From: Acidobacteriota bacterium | Lineage (GTDB): Bacteria > Acidobacteriota > Terriglobia > Acidiferrales > UBA7541 | Direction: 5' to 3' | Length of the DNA stretch: 64,000 nucleotides | NCBI GenBank assembly: GCA_013289585.1 | Contig: JABCZR010000015.1 | Span: forward strand, 80,337 to 144,336 | Part shown: piece by piece, positions 37,359 through 45,927 of the stretch | Numbering within the stretch: the first letter of the stretch is position 1 | Layout: each line of letters opens with the position of its first letter | Notes under the pieces: model-generated | What the model was told of the DNA's origin: nothing | Database searches by the model: none | What the model saw: the letters and a program-made list of their open reading frames with translations, nothing else | Made by a program: the position numbers and the translations under genes

Positions 37359-38303
37359 TCAGGCACTTCTCTCAAGAGCGGCACGATCCCAGCCCGAAAG
37401 ACTGGCGCCTGCTTCATAAGTGCTCTGCGCGAACTGCAAAATCTCGTCGCGCGGAGAGGCCGTATGGCGCACATCATCGTACAGCAGCAAATATTCGTGC
37501 AGCTTCTTCTGGTAAAACGCGCCTTTTGGCCGGGCCGGTTGTACGTCATAGCCGGGTGGTCCCGGAGCCATGTACGCATAGAAAGCCGGGCCCGCAACGT
37601 CTCCGCCCCCCGGCCACCATCCCAGGCTGCTGCATTCGCAAGAGTAGGCTTCAGACGTGATTACGCCTTTTCGCGCCGGGGAGCTGCGGCCGCTAAATCG
37701 CGTGCAGCAGAGATCGAAGCTGCCCCAAAAGAAATGAACGGGACTCGCCTTGCCAATGAAGCGTGCACGAAACTCCTGGAACACCAGATCCGTTGACAGC
37801 AGAACTCGCCAGAAGCGGTTCGCATATTCGGGCTCGTAAGAGGCGTGCGTTTCATCGTGATCGAGAGCGATCGGGTTGGGAACTTCCTGCGGCTTGGTGT
37901 TGATCGCGACGTCGATGCCGGATTCGTGCAGCGCCGAAAACAATTCTCGATAAAACGCCGCGACCGATTTTGCATACAGCGGGAGAGCCCGCGCGCCACC
38001 GTCCGACGTTCGAATCTCCAGCCGGTGCTGGATGAAGTCGAACTCGATTTCGAATGCCCGTCCATGGTAGGGAATCGGAGAAGTTGTCAGTCCTCGCGCG
38101 CTCACATAGAGCGCGGCATTCCACCAATGATTCTGCAGCGGTGCAAGGGTCAGGCGGATTTTCCCGACGATCTGCGTCCACATGTGCAGCGTCTGGTAGG
38201 TCTTTTCCCATTCGCCCAGAGGCAGTGCGGGCCAGTCTTGCTCTGCCTTCTTCATAGAAGAAGCTTGGTTGAGGAGACTTGTGCGTTTGTCAGGCGTAGC
38301 CAT
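37359..38303 (-). CDS. DUF5996-family protein
   Basis: Soluble protein of 314 residues. WPALPLGEWEKTYQTLHMWTQIVGKIRL at the start, HWWNAALYVSARGLTTSPIPY, and CTRFSGRSSP then EAYSCECSSLGWWPGGGD match the DUF5996 pattern. No catalytic function is known for the family. ATG 38303 is taken; ATG 38255 begins just before the conserved part. Neither has a strong ribosome site. Confidence 0.8.
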   Translation of the reverse strand: MATPDKRTSLLNQASSMKKAEQDWPALPLGEWEKTYQTLHMWTQIVGKIRLTLAPLQNHWWNAALYVSARGLTTSPIPYHGRAFEIEFDFIQHRLEIRTSDGGARALPLYAKSVAAFYRELFSALHESGIDVAINTKPQEVPNPIALDHDETHASYEPEYANRFWRVLLSTDLVFQEFRARFIGKASPVHFFWGSFDLCCTRFSGRSSPARKGVITSEAYSCECSSLGWWPGGGDVAGPAFYAYMAPGPPGYDVQPARPKGAFYQKKLHEYLLLYDDVRHTASPRDEILQFAQSTYEAGASLSGWDRAALERSA

Positions 38304-38422
38304 AATTGCCGATTATGCGCTTGCAACAACCGGTTGTCAGCCGGCGTCTTCAGGCGATCAGACGATCTGGCCTGAGCTTTTCCCATGCGAACCGTTTGCT
38401 GCCTGTAAGTCCCGCGACGCGC

Positions 38423-39610
38423 CTATTTATTTCCCAGCAGCCCGCTGATTAATCTGGCAAGCTCCAGCTCCTGGCCGAGAACGGCCTCACGATGTTCGGA
38501 AGGGCCTTCCGCTTCGGTCACCCACGCCAGTTGTGCCGCTAGATTCCTCACCGCCACATCCTGCGGCACGTAGGTTCGATCCGTTGGCGCAGTCGCCTCC
38601 CAACCCGAAGCGCTGCGGTGCAGTTCCCATCGGACGTGTTCGCGCCGCCGCGTGTAATCCGTTTCCCCGCCAACGATGGTGGCTCGTGCATCGACCTGCA
38701 ATTGAGCCCACCCATGGTCGCGTCTGATTTCCAGGCGCTCCACCTGGAATCGCTCAAAAATGACCACGGGCACCGTCAGTTTTGAAGGGGCATCCGACCG
38801 CAACACCTCTCCAGAGGCATTGCTCAGTTCAGAGATGCCCTGGGCGACTTCAGCCCTTGTCGGCTGCTTATTCCCTTGCACGATGACGATGCTTCTCGCT
38901 GCATCCGTCATTGCGCTCGAAGCAGTTGGGGTGGCCGGAGCTGGCAGCTCGTAACCGACTCTCTTTGCCGCCTCGGGCGGACGATGCGAGCCGGCTTCAC
39001 TTCTGGCAGAGCGCTCTTCGGCCACTGCTTCAGTGCCTTCCTGCTTCGCAGAATTGCGATCTTGCGTGGCTTGCGGAGCTTTGGCTGCGGTCACGACTCC
39101 ACTGGCTTCTTTCTTGTAACGATAGATGCGGGGTCTCCCGCGCGACCTCCAATACGGCCCATCGTAGTTCTGGACCTCCAGGCCCGTGCTCACCAGGCTG
39201 TAAAAACTGTGCTCCGAGGGTTCGAGGACAATCCCGACGTGTCCGGGCCAGGCGATCAAATCTCCCGGCTGCGCGTGTTTCACGCGCTCAAAATTCGCGT
39301 TCCCTGCATACAGTTCGAAAGAGCTCGCGTATGGATAGTCGAATCCCGCGTCGAGGTAGATCTGATGCACTAAATGAGAGCAATCCTGCACCGCGTTTGG
39401 TGGCTCATTTTGGTTCAACGCGGCATTAACAATAGCCCTTCCTTCGGTCGCTCTTAACAATCGCAAATGCCCTGCGGATTGGCTCGTGTCTCCCCCCGAT
39501 TGCGCATGCACAAACTCAACATGCGCAAAGCCCAACCAAAGAAGGCACAGCCCAAGCGAAACTCCTCGCGTCCATTTCCAACCAGTGATGTCTTCCATAT
39601 CCTGATTCAC
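38423..39610 (-). CDS. Secreted NlpC/P60-like cysteine peptidase-fold protein
   Basis: Exported protein of 395 residues. After a signal segment (LGLCLLWLGFAHVEFVHAQ), residues about 55-170 are NlpC/P60-like: Cys in NAVQDCSHLVHQIY and His in GDLIAWPGHVGIVLEP fit the catalytic Cys/His pair of peptidoglycan endopeptidases. The C-terminal 150 residues, after an Ala/Glu-rich linker, form an unrecognised beta-rich domain (VVIFERFQVERLEIRRDHGWAQ). ATG 39598 is an alternative start. Confidence 0.78.
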   Translation of the reverse strand: MNQDMEDITGWKWTRGVSLGLCLLWLGFAHVEFVHAQSGGDTSQSAGHLRLLRATEGRAIVNAALNQNEPPNAVQDCSHLVHQIYLDAGFDYPYASSFELYAGNANFERVKHAQPGDLIAWPGHVGIVLEPSEHSFYSLVSTGLEVQNYDGPYWRSRGRPRIYRYKKEASGVVTAAKAPQATQDRNSAKQEGTEAVAEERSARSEAGSHRPPEAAKRVGYELPAPATPTASSAMTDAARSIVIVQGNKQPTRAEVAQGISELSNASGEVLRSDAPSKLTVPVVIFERFQVERLEIRRDHGWAQLQVDARATIVGGETDYTRRREHVRWELHRSASGWEATAPTDRTYVPQDVAVRNLAAQLAWVTEAEGPSEHREAVLGQELELARLISGLLGNK

Positions 39611-39798
39611 CCGGCAGCGTCTCGCGATTGCACCAAGAAACCGCCAGTCTCAGGATTCCCGGAGAGGCCGCCATTAGCAATGGAACTTGCTTTGAACGTA
39701 CTTGTCCCAATGGCCAGTTAGGGAATGCGAGTAAAGCTGAAAGATTTTTCGTGCTGGATTCCAGCATAGACATGCTGGGCAGGGCGTACTTTCCAATC

Positions 39799-40791
39799 CT
39801 ATGAGCTGGCCACGGCCCGGCGAAGCACTTCGCGTGAAATATTCGCTCCGCTTACCACCAGCACAACGTGCTCGCCGCAATTGGTGCCGGAGTTCAGCAG
39901 CGCAGCAGTGCTCGCGGCTCCGGCGGGCTCTGCCAGGATGTGCTCCTCCAGCAGTAAAATCTCGATGGCTCGCAGCATTTGGTCTTCACTCACGAGGACC
40001 AATTCATCAACGAGGTATTTCACGTCGCGCACGTTCGCCGCTTCGGGCGTTCGCGTTGCAAGCCCGTCGGCAATGGTGTCGCAGGTTTCCGTGCCCACGA
40101 CTTTGCCTTCCTTCCAGGATAAGTAATACGAAGGCGCGCGCTCCGCCTGCACGCCAACGATCTTCACTTGCGGCGAAATCTGCTTCGCCGCCGCGGCGAT
40201 CCCCCGAATCAGAGCGGTGTCGCCCATGGGCACTACGATCGCGCTGGCTTGCGGAAGCTGTTCCAGGATTTCACAACTGATCGTCGCGGGGCCGGCGGGA
40301 AGGTCCAGATCGGCCGCATCGTTTAAGAAATACACGCCTGGCTGCCTGGCGTGCTCCGCCGCCAGCGCGAATGCAGAAGCCGGGTCACTGTCCCTACTCT
40401 CCACAATCGCGGCGCCAAGAGCTGCAATCCGGGCGCGCTTCACCGGATTGCAATTCGCAGGCAAGAAAATCTTTGCCTCTATACCAAACTGCTTCGCCGC
40501 CAGGGCCACCGCGGCTCCATGATTCCCCGTGCTGCAAGCCACTACTTCCTGAATCGGCCCTCGGCTCATTCTTTGCGCCAGCCCCCAAAACGCCCCGCGC
40601 ACCTTGAACGAACCCGTCGGCAGCTCCGTCTCCACCTTCAAATAAACATTCTTTCCCACCATGCGTCCGAGGAATGGTGCCGCCACCAGCCGTGTCGGCG
40701 GGAAATATTTTGCCAGGAATTTTCGCGCCTCGCGAATCGTGGAAATGCCCGGAACAATTTGTGGATTGGCCGCGCCCGCCGCGGAATTCAT
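39799..40791 (-). CDS. PLP-dependent threonine/serine dehydratase-like enzyme
   Basis: Fold-type II PLP enzyme of 330 residues. The Schiff-base Lys is in [12 protein letters not shown] (about residue 64), the phosphate loop is at PMGDTAL in place of the usual GGGGL, and [13 protein letters not shown] is the substrate loop. It lacks the regulatory domain of biosynthetic IlvA, so it is closer to catabolic threonine dehydratases or serine racemases. ATG 40791 overlaps the aroF stop as ATGA, so it is coupled to aromatic biosynthesis. Confidence 0.85.
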   Translation of the reverse strand: MNSAAGAANPQIVPGISTIREARKFLAKYFPPTRLVAAPFLGRMVGKNVYLKVETELPTGSFKVRGAFWGLAQRMSRGPIQEVVACSTGNHGAAVALAAKQFGIEAKIFLPANCNPVKRARIAALGAAIVESRDSDPASAFALAAEHARQPGVYFLNDAADLDLPAGPATISCEILEQLPQASAIVVPMGDTALIRGIAAAAKQISPQVKIVGVQAERAPSYYLSWKEGKVVGTETCDTIADGLATRTPEAANVRDVKYLVDELVLVSEDQMLRAIEILLLEEHILAEPAGAASTAALLNSGTNCGEHVVLVVSGANISREVLRRAVASS

Positions 40792-41837
40792 CCCGCCACC
40801 GCGGATACGGCTGTTTCTCTCTTCCTGGTTTCATTCCACAGATGAATGTAGGGCTCCAGATCCTTCATCATTTTCTGGAATTGCGGAAGATCGAGAGATT
40901 GTGCACCGTCGCTGATCGCTTTTTCCGGGGCCGGATGCACTTCCACGATCAAGCCGTCGGCGCCGATGGCTACGCCGGCGCGGGAGAGTGCCGGCACCAG
41001 GCTGCGCTTCCCTGTCGCGTGGCTCGGATCGAGAATCACCGGGAGGTGCGTTAATTCGTTCAGCGCGGGGATCGCCGCGATGTCGCAGGTGTTTCGCGTA
41101 ACCGTTTCGAACGTGCGGATTCCGCGTTCGCACAGAATCACGTCGGAATTTCCGTGCGCCGTAATATATTCCGCGGACATCAATAATTCTTTCACCGTGC
41201 TGCTCAAGCCGCGTTTCAGCAGCACCGGCCGGCCGCATTTTCCCAGGGCTTTCAGCAGCATGAAGTTCTGCATGTTTCGCGCGCCCACTTGCATCACATC
41301 CGCATATTTTGCCACCAAATCCACATCGCGGTCGCTCATCACTTCGGTGATGATGGCTAAACCCGTCGCTTGCTTCGCTTTCTGCAGCAGCTTCAACCCT
41401 TCTTCTTCCATGCCCTGAAAATCGTAGGGTGAAGTCCGTGGCTTGAACGCTCCGCCGCGCAGCATCTTCGCGCCCGCTTTCGCAACGCCTTCCGCCGCCT
41501 GCATAATCTGCTTTTCCGATTCCACCGAGCACGGCCCGGCCATCACGATGAATTCGTCGCCGCCAATTTCCGTGCCATTTATCTTGATTCGCGTTTTGCC
41601 TGCGCGGAATTCCTTGCTCACGAATTTGTACGGCGCGGAAATCCGCACCACCTTTTCCACCTGCGGCATGGCCTCGACGGATTCGAAGCACGCGGTCACG
41701 TCGCCGACGCCCACCACGCCGATCACCACGCGCTCTTCTCCCTCGATGGAGTGCACCTTGTAGCCGAAGTGCGCAACCTGTTCGCGGACTTCATCAATCT
41801 CTTCGCGCGTCGCGTGCAGCTTCATGGAAATAATCAT
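40788..41837 (-). CDS. aroF: 3-deoxy-7-phosphoheptulonate (DAHP) synthase
   Basis: First enzyme of the shikimate pathway: PEP + erythrose 4-phosphate to DAHP. 349 residues with an N-terminal ferredoxin-like/ACT-type domain (about 1-75: [17 protein letters not shown]) as in Thermotoga-type enzymes, then the barrel: [55 protein letters not shown] and [21 protein letters not shown] lies eight bases before ATG 41837. Its leader carries an apparent aromatic amino acid attenuator. It is coupled to the PLP enzyme gene downstream. Confidence 0.95.
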   Translation of the reverse strand: MIISMKLHATREEIDEVREQVAHFGYKVHSIEGEERVVIGVVGVGDVTACFESVEAMPQVEKVVRISAPYKFVSKEFRAGKTRIKINGTEIGGDEFIVMAGPCSVESEKQIMQAAEGVAKAGAKMLRGGAFKPRTSPYDFQGMEEEGLKLLQKAKQATGLAIITEVMSDRDVDLVAKYADVMQVGARNMQNFMLLKALGKCGRPVLLKRGLSSTVKELLMSAEYITAHGNSDVILCERGIRTFETVTRNTCDIAAIPALNELTHLPVILDPSHATGKRSLVPALSRAGVAIGADGLIVEVHPAPEKAISDGAQSLDLPQFQKMMKDLEPYIHLWNETRKRETAVSAVAG

Positions 41838-41907
41838 TGTGAAACCCTCTCAAGTTCTGTTTTTCTTTTCTTCGAAACTTTCTGCCAAAAAAATAATGGC
41901 GTAAAAC

Positions 41908-41934
41908 AAAAAAACCCACTCGCTGCGAGTGGGT
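41908..41934 (-). terminator. Attenuator terminator (3:4 hairpin) in the aroF leader
   Basis: On the minus strand ACCCACTCGC (41934-41925) pairs with GCGAGTGGGT (41923-41914) and is followed by seven T (41914-41908): a strong intrinsic terminator 71 nt before the aroF start. It could also end transcription from the CAP-protein gene. Confidence 0.9.
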
Positions 41935-41968
41935 CGAATCTTTTTTGCCGATTCAGATTACAGAAGCG

Positions 41969-41991
41969 CCGCTCGCCACCTAGATGGGTGG
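41969..41991 (-). promoter_or_regulatory. aroF leader hairpin 1:2 and antiterminator strand
   Basis: CCACC (41991-41987) pairs with GGTGG (41980-41976) around the leader stop codon. The following GCGAGCGG (41976-41969) is nearly identical to the terminator's right arm GCGAGTGG and can pair with CCACTCGC (41932-41925) at seven of eight positions, which would block the terminator. Confidence 0.75.
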
Positions 41992-42036
41992 ACCGCTAAA
42001 TCGAAACCAATACGAATAGGCGCGAACACGAATCAT
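41980..42036 (-). CDS. aroF leader peptide rich in Tyr, Trp and Phe
   Basis: 18-codon ORF encoding MIRVRAYSYWFRFSGPPI. Codons 7, 9, 10, 11 and 13 are Tyr, Tyr, Trp, Phe, Phe: five aromatic residues in seven positions. The stop lies in the loop of hairpin 1:2 and the terminator follows 46 nt later. There is no close ribosome site (AGAGG is about 17 bases upstream), but a promoter places the transcription start at about the ATG, so translation may be leaderless. It is too short to be found by ordinary gene callers. Confidence 0.75.
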   Translation of the reverse strand: MIRVRAYSYWFRFSGPPI

Positions 42037-42043
42037 GGGTCAG

Positions 42044-42072
42044 AGTATATTTCCTCTCTTTCCAGGAAACAA
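42044..42072 (-). promoter_or_regulatory. Promoter of the aroF leader
   Basis: On the minus strand TTGTTT (42072-42067), 17-nt spacer, TATACT (42049-42044). The start point about seven bases later falls on or next to the leader-peptide ATG at 42036. Confidence 0.65.
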
Positions 42073-42120
42073 CAATTTCTTTCGCTGCCCAGGCCAACCG
42101 CGCATTTCCACGCTTTCGCG

Positions 42121-42882
42121 TCAAAAAATCAGGATTGCGATGCGATAGTGCGCAAAACCCGGGGCGCTGCTGGTGCGGCAAGCGCCCACCTCGGTTTTTT
42201 GCGGCGAGAGGGCGCGCAATCTTTTCTCTACCTGATCCGGAAGTTTGTTCAAGTCCGCCGCTTCAAAGCGAAGGGCTTCCACCGAGCGCGTGACCGGGAC
42301 CGAAATTCCTTTTTCCATCGCGCAGGTTCTGCGCGCCTCGTCGCTGGCTACGACACCGCGTACCCCTTGCGCGGCGAGCAGCGCGATCATTTGTTTTTCT
42401 TGTTCCGCGATGCTCAGGATGTCGACGCGGGTGGAAAAATCCTGGACGGCGAACAGGCCGCCCGTGCTTCGCGCTGTGGCGATGCCCACCGCTGTGAGAT
42501 TGGGGTTGAGGATATTTCCGCGGTGGCCGGGAGAATGCATCCATCCGACGTGAATGGTTTCGGGGGATGCGCCGACGGCGATATTTTCGGCGATGCTGCC
42601 GAATCGCGCGCCGGCTTGGGTGAGGCGTTCCTGGAGATCCGGTTCACCCTGGAGCTGATGTTCGAGAATATTGTAGAAGGCCATGCGATTGGCGTGCAGG
42701 CGGGCGGCTTTGGCAAGAGCTTCATCCCATTGCAACGGAGGCAGGGATTGGGCGGCGCGTTCGCGGTTGAGGGCGTCGAACAAAACCTGTTCGCTGGCGG
42801 AAAGTCTTTCGGCGGCGGCAGAAGCTGCAGCAAAAAGAAAAGTGAGAAGCGCGGCGAGGAGGAGAGAGTTTAGATTCTTCAT
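42121..42882 (-). CDS. Secreted CAP (SCP/PR-1)-domain protein
   Basis: Exported protein of 253 residues. Signal segment MKNLNSLLLAALLTFLFAAA is followed by a CAP domain: ASEQVLFDALNRERAAQSLP, WDEALAKAARLHANRMA, GSIAENIAVG and WMHSPGHRGNILNPNLTAVGI, with the His/Glu residues of the CAP cavity. A C-terminal extension of about 90 residues is unrecognised. ATG 42882 places the start at the signal peptide; the frame stays open to 42963 through a palindrome cluster. Confidence 0.87.
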   Translation of the reverse strand: MKNLNSLLLAALLTFLFAAASAAAERLSASEQVLFDALNRERAAQSLPPLQWDEALAKAARLHANRMAFYNILEHQLQGEPDLQERLTQAGARFGSIAENIAVGASPETIHVGWMHSPGHRGNILNPNLTAVGIATARSTGGLFAVQDFSTRVDILSIAEQEKQMIALLAAQGVRGVVASDEARRTCAMEKGISVPVTRSVEALRFEAADLNKLPDQVEKRLRALSPQKTEVGACRTSSAPGFAHYRIAILIF

Positions 42883-42886
42883 TGCC

Positions 42887-42962
42887 GCGGCGAAATTGAA
42901 ATTTCTTTCTCGCGGGAAAGAATTGAAATTCTTCTCGGCCGGGAGAAATTTTCGATTTCTCA
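42887..42962. repeat. Three tandem imperfect palindromes upstream of the CAP gene
   Basis: Three units about 26-28 nt apart, each a GC-rich start followed by an AT-rich palindrome: GAAATT-GA-AATTTC, AGAATT-GA-AATTCT, and GAAAT-TTTCG-ATTTC. They lie between the anti-sigma gene stop and the CAP signal-peptide start. Possibly operator sites; no known regulator matches. Confidence 0.7.
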
Positions 42963-42973
42963 TACGACGAGAA

Positions 42974-43696
42974 TTATCCGCGGACGTGGATGGCGCTGAA
43001 GCTGAGAATGACGTGGCCGCCAGAGGTAGGCCGGCCGAAACTCAGCATAGGGCTGAAGCGGGAGAAGAGCAGCATCTGATCGAGCTGGCGGCGCAGCTCC
43101 AGGCTGCTCGATCCGGAAATAATTTCGTAGTCGGTCATTTGACCCTGAGCGTCAACGGTGACGTCGAGGAGAAGATCGCGCGGCAAGGAGAGCTCGATGT
43201 CGTGCTGTTCGGGCGCCCAGGATTGCGGATAGTCCGAGAGCGTGAGGAGCTCGGCGGGACGCATGAGATTGAGGTCCACATCGTTCTGCACGGCGCGCAC
43301 GGTGGTGCCGGGGACGATCATCTGCAAGACCAGCACGAAGACGAGGATGGCGGAGAAAAAGCCGCCGGTAGCCGGAACGGTGAGCGGGCGAAAAACGTTG
43401 TCGAGCAAAATTTCCGCGCGGTCCTTCACGCGGCGCATGCGAGTGGACCAATCGTGCGAAGGATGAGCCTGGGCAGCGGCGACTTTGATGCGCACGGCAA
43501 GATCGGCGGGAGGAGCGTTTTTCGGAACGCGCGACAAAAGCACGGAGAGCTTGCGGAACTTCTGAAGCTCCGCGCGGCAGACGTGGCATGCTTCGAGATG
43601 GTCGCGAACTTCACCGCGTTCTTCGACGCGCGCGGCGCCGGTCACGGCATCATCGAGATAACCCGCCAGTTTAGTTTGTACTGTATGGCACTTCAT
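42974..43696 (-). CDS. Anti-sigma factor-like membrane protein with zinc-finger and TonB-like C-terminus
   Basis: 240 residues. The N-terminal zf-HC2 domain has the HxxxCxxC pattern HLEACHVCRAE; a single helix (GFFSAILVFVLVLQMIVPG) at about 112-130 spans the membrane; the rest (LPRDLLLDVTVDAQGQMTDYEI then LLFSRFSPMLSFG) resembles a TonB C-terminal/energy-transducer fold. It overlaps the ECF sigma gene as ATGA and should restrain that sigma at the membrane. Confidence 0.85.
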   Translation of the reverse strand: MKCHTVQTKLAGYLDDAVTGAARVEERGEVRDHLEACHVCRAELQKFRKLSVLLSRVPKNAPPADLAVRIKVAAAQAHPSHDWSTRMRRVKDRAEILLDNVFRPLTVPATGGFFSAILVFVLVLQMIVPGTTVRAVQNDVDLNLMRPAELLTLSDYPQSWAPEQHDIELSLPRDLLLDVTVDAQGQMTDYEIISGSSSLELRRQLDQMLLFSRFSPMLSFGRPTSGGHVILSFSAIHVRG

Positions 43697-44559
43697 GGGA
43701 GACCCTCGCCCGTGGAACTTGCCCGCGGGGAAATACTTTGTTGCGAAGAAATGTCGACCGCCTGGCGGTCATTATCAAAACTAACACGCCGCGCCGCGGT
43801 GAAAGCATCGGAAAAAGGCGACGGCTGCGGCTCGGCGACTGCTCCATGCGAAGAAGTCGGTGCGTGAGCGCCGTGCAAATTTGTATCCGCGAGAAGCGGC
43901 TCAAGGATTTCGCGCAGAGCGCGGCGCCCGCGGAGAATGCGGGATTTCACGGTACCGATGCCGCACTCGAGGACTTCGGCCACTTCGTCGTAGCTGAGTC
44001 CTTCGAGGTCGCGCAAAATCACGGCGCTGCGAAAGACATCGGGAATCTGCTGCAAGGCACCGTGGACAGCGACTTGAATTTCCAGGGCGGCGAGCTGCTC
44101 AAAAGGCGTGGCGCCAAGATCTTCGATTTCAATGTGCGCCTTGCCTTCTTCGGGCTCGGCGTCGATGGAAACATTTTTCTGCAGATGGCGCTTGAACCAG
44201 CGCTTGTGGTTCAGCGCTTCGCGAATGGCGATGCGGTAGAGCCAGGTTTTCAAAGAGCTGCCCTGACGGAACTTGCGAATGCCACGGAAGGCTTTCAAGA
44301 AAACTTCCTGCGTGCCATCGGCGGCGTCGGAAGTATCGCCCAGCATGCCGAGGATAAGATTATAGACCGGCGCATGATAGTGCGTGACCAGCCAGTCGAA
44401 GGCCGTCTCTGAGCCGGCTTGCAGCTCATGGACGAGTTCGGCTTCATCGCGGCCCCAAGAAAGGGCACTGGCCCAATCGGACACTGCCGGCCTTTCCGAC
44501 CCGATGCAACTCACCCTGCTGCTTTGGCGGGTCGATCGAGCCACCCTGCTGCGGTTCAT
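43693..44559 (-). CDS. ECF-type RNA polymerase sigma factor (RpoE-like)
   Basis: 288 residues. Region 2: HYHAPVYNLILGMLGDTSDAADGTQEVFLKAFRGI and KTWLYRIAIREALNHKRW; region 4: IPDVFRSAVILRDLEGLSYDEVAEVL then GTVKSRILRGRRALRE. A Ser/Ala-rich tail of about 55 residues follows region 4, longer than usual. GTG 44484 (SDWASALSW) is an alternative start, which would drop a basic head of 25 residues. Translationally coupled to its anti-sigma gene. Confidence 0.9.
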   Translation of the reverse strand: MNRSRVARSTRQSSRVSCIGSERPAVSDWASALSWGRDEAELVHELQAGSETAFDWLVTHYHAPVYNLILGMLGDTSDAADGTQEVFLKAFRGIRKFRQGSSLKTWLYRIAIREALNHKRWFKRHLQKNVSIDAEPEEGKAHIEIEDLGATPFEQLAALEIQVAVHGALQQIPDVFRSAVILRDLEGLSYDEVAEVLECGIGTVKSRILRGRRALREILEPLLADTNLHGAHAPTSSHGAVAEPQPSPFSDAFTAARRVSFDNDRQAVDISSQQSISPRASSTGEGLP

Positions 44560-45417
44560 TTTAGCTCAGGGTTTGTAAGTACAAACCCTGAAACTCGCTC
44601 TTAGAACGATGAACCAGGCACGACTTGCGACCCCGGCCAAGCCGGGGTATGACCGGGGACGTCGTCGAAATGTTCCCGATGTCCGCTCAGTATCCTTAGA
44701 CACCGGGGGGAGCGGAGTTGTTTCCCGGGGTGGTGAAGAAATCTCGTGCCGTTGGCCATTGTTGCACCAAGGGAGGTTGGGTGCAATGGAACGGATGGTG
44801 GTGGAGAGTGATCAGAGATCAGAGATCAAAGACGCCTGGGGGGTCGGGATGAGCGAGACCGGTGACTTGGCGCTGACCTAAGCAAGTCGTTGATTTCAAT
44901 GGAGATGGCAGCTGAGCTAGTGTGGTTCTTGAAGAATGAGGATGCGCACCGGGGTTGTGGGATGCGCGTCGGGACAGGGATGGGAAGCACGCCGCCCCCC
45001 TACCATTTTTGTAAGGATGCGGTTCGATGGGAGTTACGGGGTGGGGGCTGCTAAGGATGTGTGGGGAAAGGAGTTAGAGCCAGACTCGTTGGCAGGGTGC
45101 AAGGCTTGAAGGTTGGCGGAGCATCGAGAAAAGACAGAGGCTACGCGCGGAAGCGCGCCGAGCAGGCGGAGATTTGATTTGGAATACACGAGGAAGATTA
45201 GCACGGAAGTACACTGGCTGTCAATTACTTTCTTGTTAGCATTCGAATGAAACTGTAAGGCATTGAAAAGACAGAGGCTTGGAAATTTGAAAATGGAATT
45301 GCGGCGGAGATCTGGAACAACTATACCCGGGCAACCACGGCCTTGCAGATGGGAAAGCTATCCATTGGGGTGGCCGTGCCTAGCAGAGCGAGGTGACTCA
45401 CCGGCTAGCCAAGGTAA
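44560..45417. other. 860-nt non-coding, repeat-bearing region
   Basis: No supported gene; the 44609-44881 open frame lacks a ribosome site and family likeness. It contains the CCCCGGC-CAA-GCCGGGG hairpin (44631-44647), GCGCG-GAAG-CGCGC near 45146, two copies of GAAAAGACAGAGGCT about 130 nt apart, and a CCCCCCTACCATTTTTGTAAG signature at 44995-45015. It may hold an unannotated RNA; none was recognised. Confidence 0.6.
44631..44647. repeat. REP-like hairpin CCCCGGC-CAA-GCCGGGG
   Basis: Perfect 7-bp stem with a CAA loop, the same layout as the hairpin at 5878-5894 with one compensatory base-pair change (GAC/GTC to GGC/GCC). Confidence 0.8.
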
Positions 45418-45825
45418 TCAGGATCGGCGCAATTTCTTGCGGTCCTGCTGGGCGAGGCGCGCCTTCACCAATTTTTTTACGAGAGCGGGAGAAAGCGGCT
45501 TGTCTACCGGGAAGCGGATGGTCCCTTTAGAGGTTCGGAAGCTCTTGAGTTCGTTTTTGAATTTCTCGATTACTGCCGCCGTAGGGAACAAACTGCAATG
45601 CTTCGGAAACGCGGCAAACCACACCAGCGGCCCTTTGCATTTGAACGCAGGTATCCCATAGCTGATGGCTTCGGTGGCCTCCAGCGGCATAACGGAGCGA
45701 ATCGCCGCGCGAACCTTTTTCAAAGTGCTGCGGGCCGGTTCGGGGACACGGGCGAGATATTCGTCGGTGTTCTTCGGAGCGATGTTGCGTTTCGCGGTCG
45801 AACCGCGAGGATTGGTTTTTTTCAT
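45418..45825 (-). CDS. DUF1801 (YdhG-like) protein
   Basis: 135 residues. The DUF1801 core is visible: NTDEYLARVPEPARSTLKKVRAAIR, EAISYGIPAFKCKGPLVWFAAFP, HCSLFP and GTIRFPVDKPL, with a basic C-terminus. Family members are small cytoplasmic proteins; a frataxin-like iron role is reported for one, but activity here is unknown. Confidence 0.9.
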   Translation of the reverse strand: MKKTNPRGSTAKRNIAPKNTDEYLARVPEPARSTLKKVRAAIRSVMPLEATEAISYGIPAFKCKGPLVWFAAFPKHCSLFPTAAVIEKFKNELKSFRTSKGTIRFPVDKPLSPALVKKLVKARLAQQDRKKLRRS

Positions 45826-45927
45826 GCGGGTAGTCCTTCGATGGTTTTCATTTAAAGTCCACGCCTCATCATAGTACGCGATGTTTGATTTGGGTTTCCG
45901 TCACCTCGTGGCTCCTCGCTGTGTTGC

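Noticed and set aside
41969..41995. T-box riboswitch in the aroF leader
   Set aside because: AGGTGGCGAGCGGCG only loosely resembles the AGGGTGGNACCGCG T-box, and no specifier stem is seen; the leader-peptide model explains the sequence better.
44609..44881. 90-codon open frame after the ECF sigma gene
   Set aside because: No ribosome site or family likeness; starts beside a REP hairpin.
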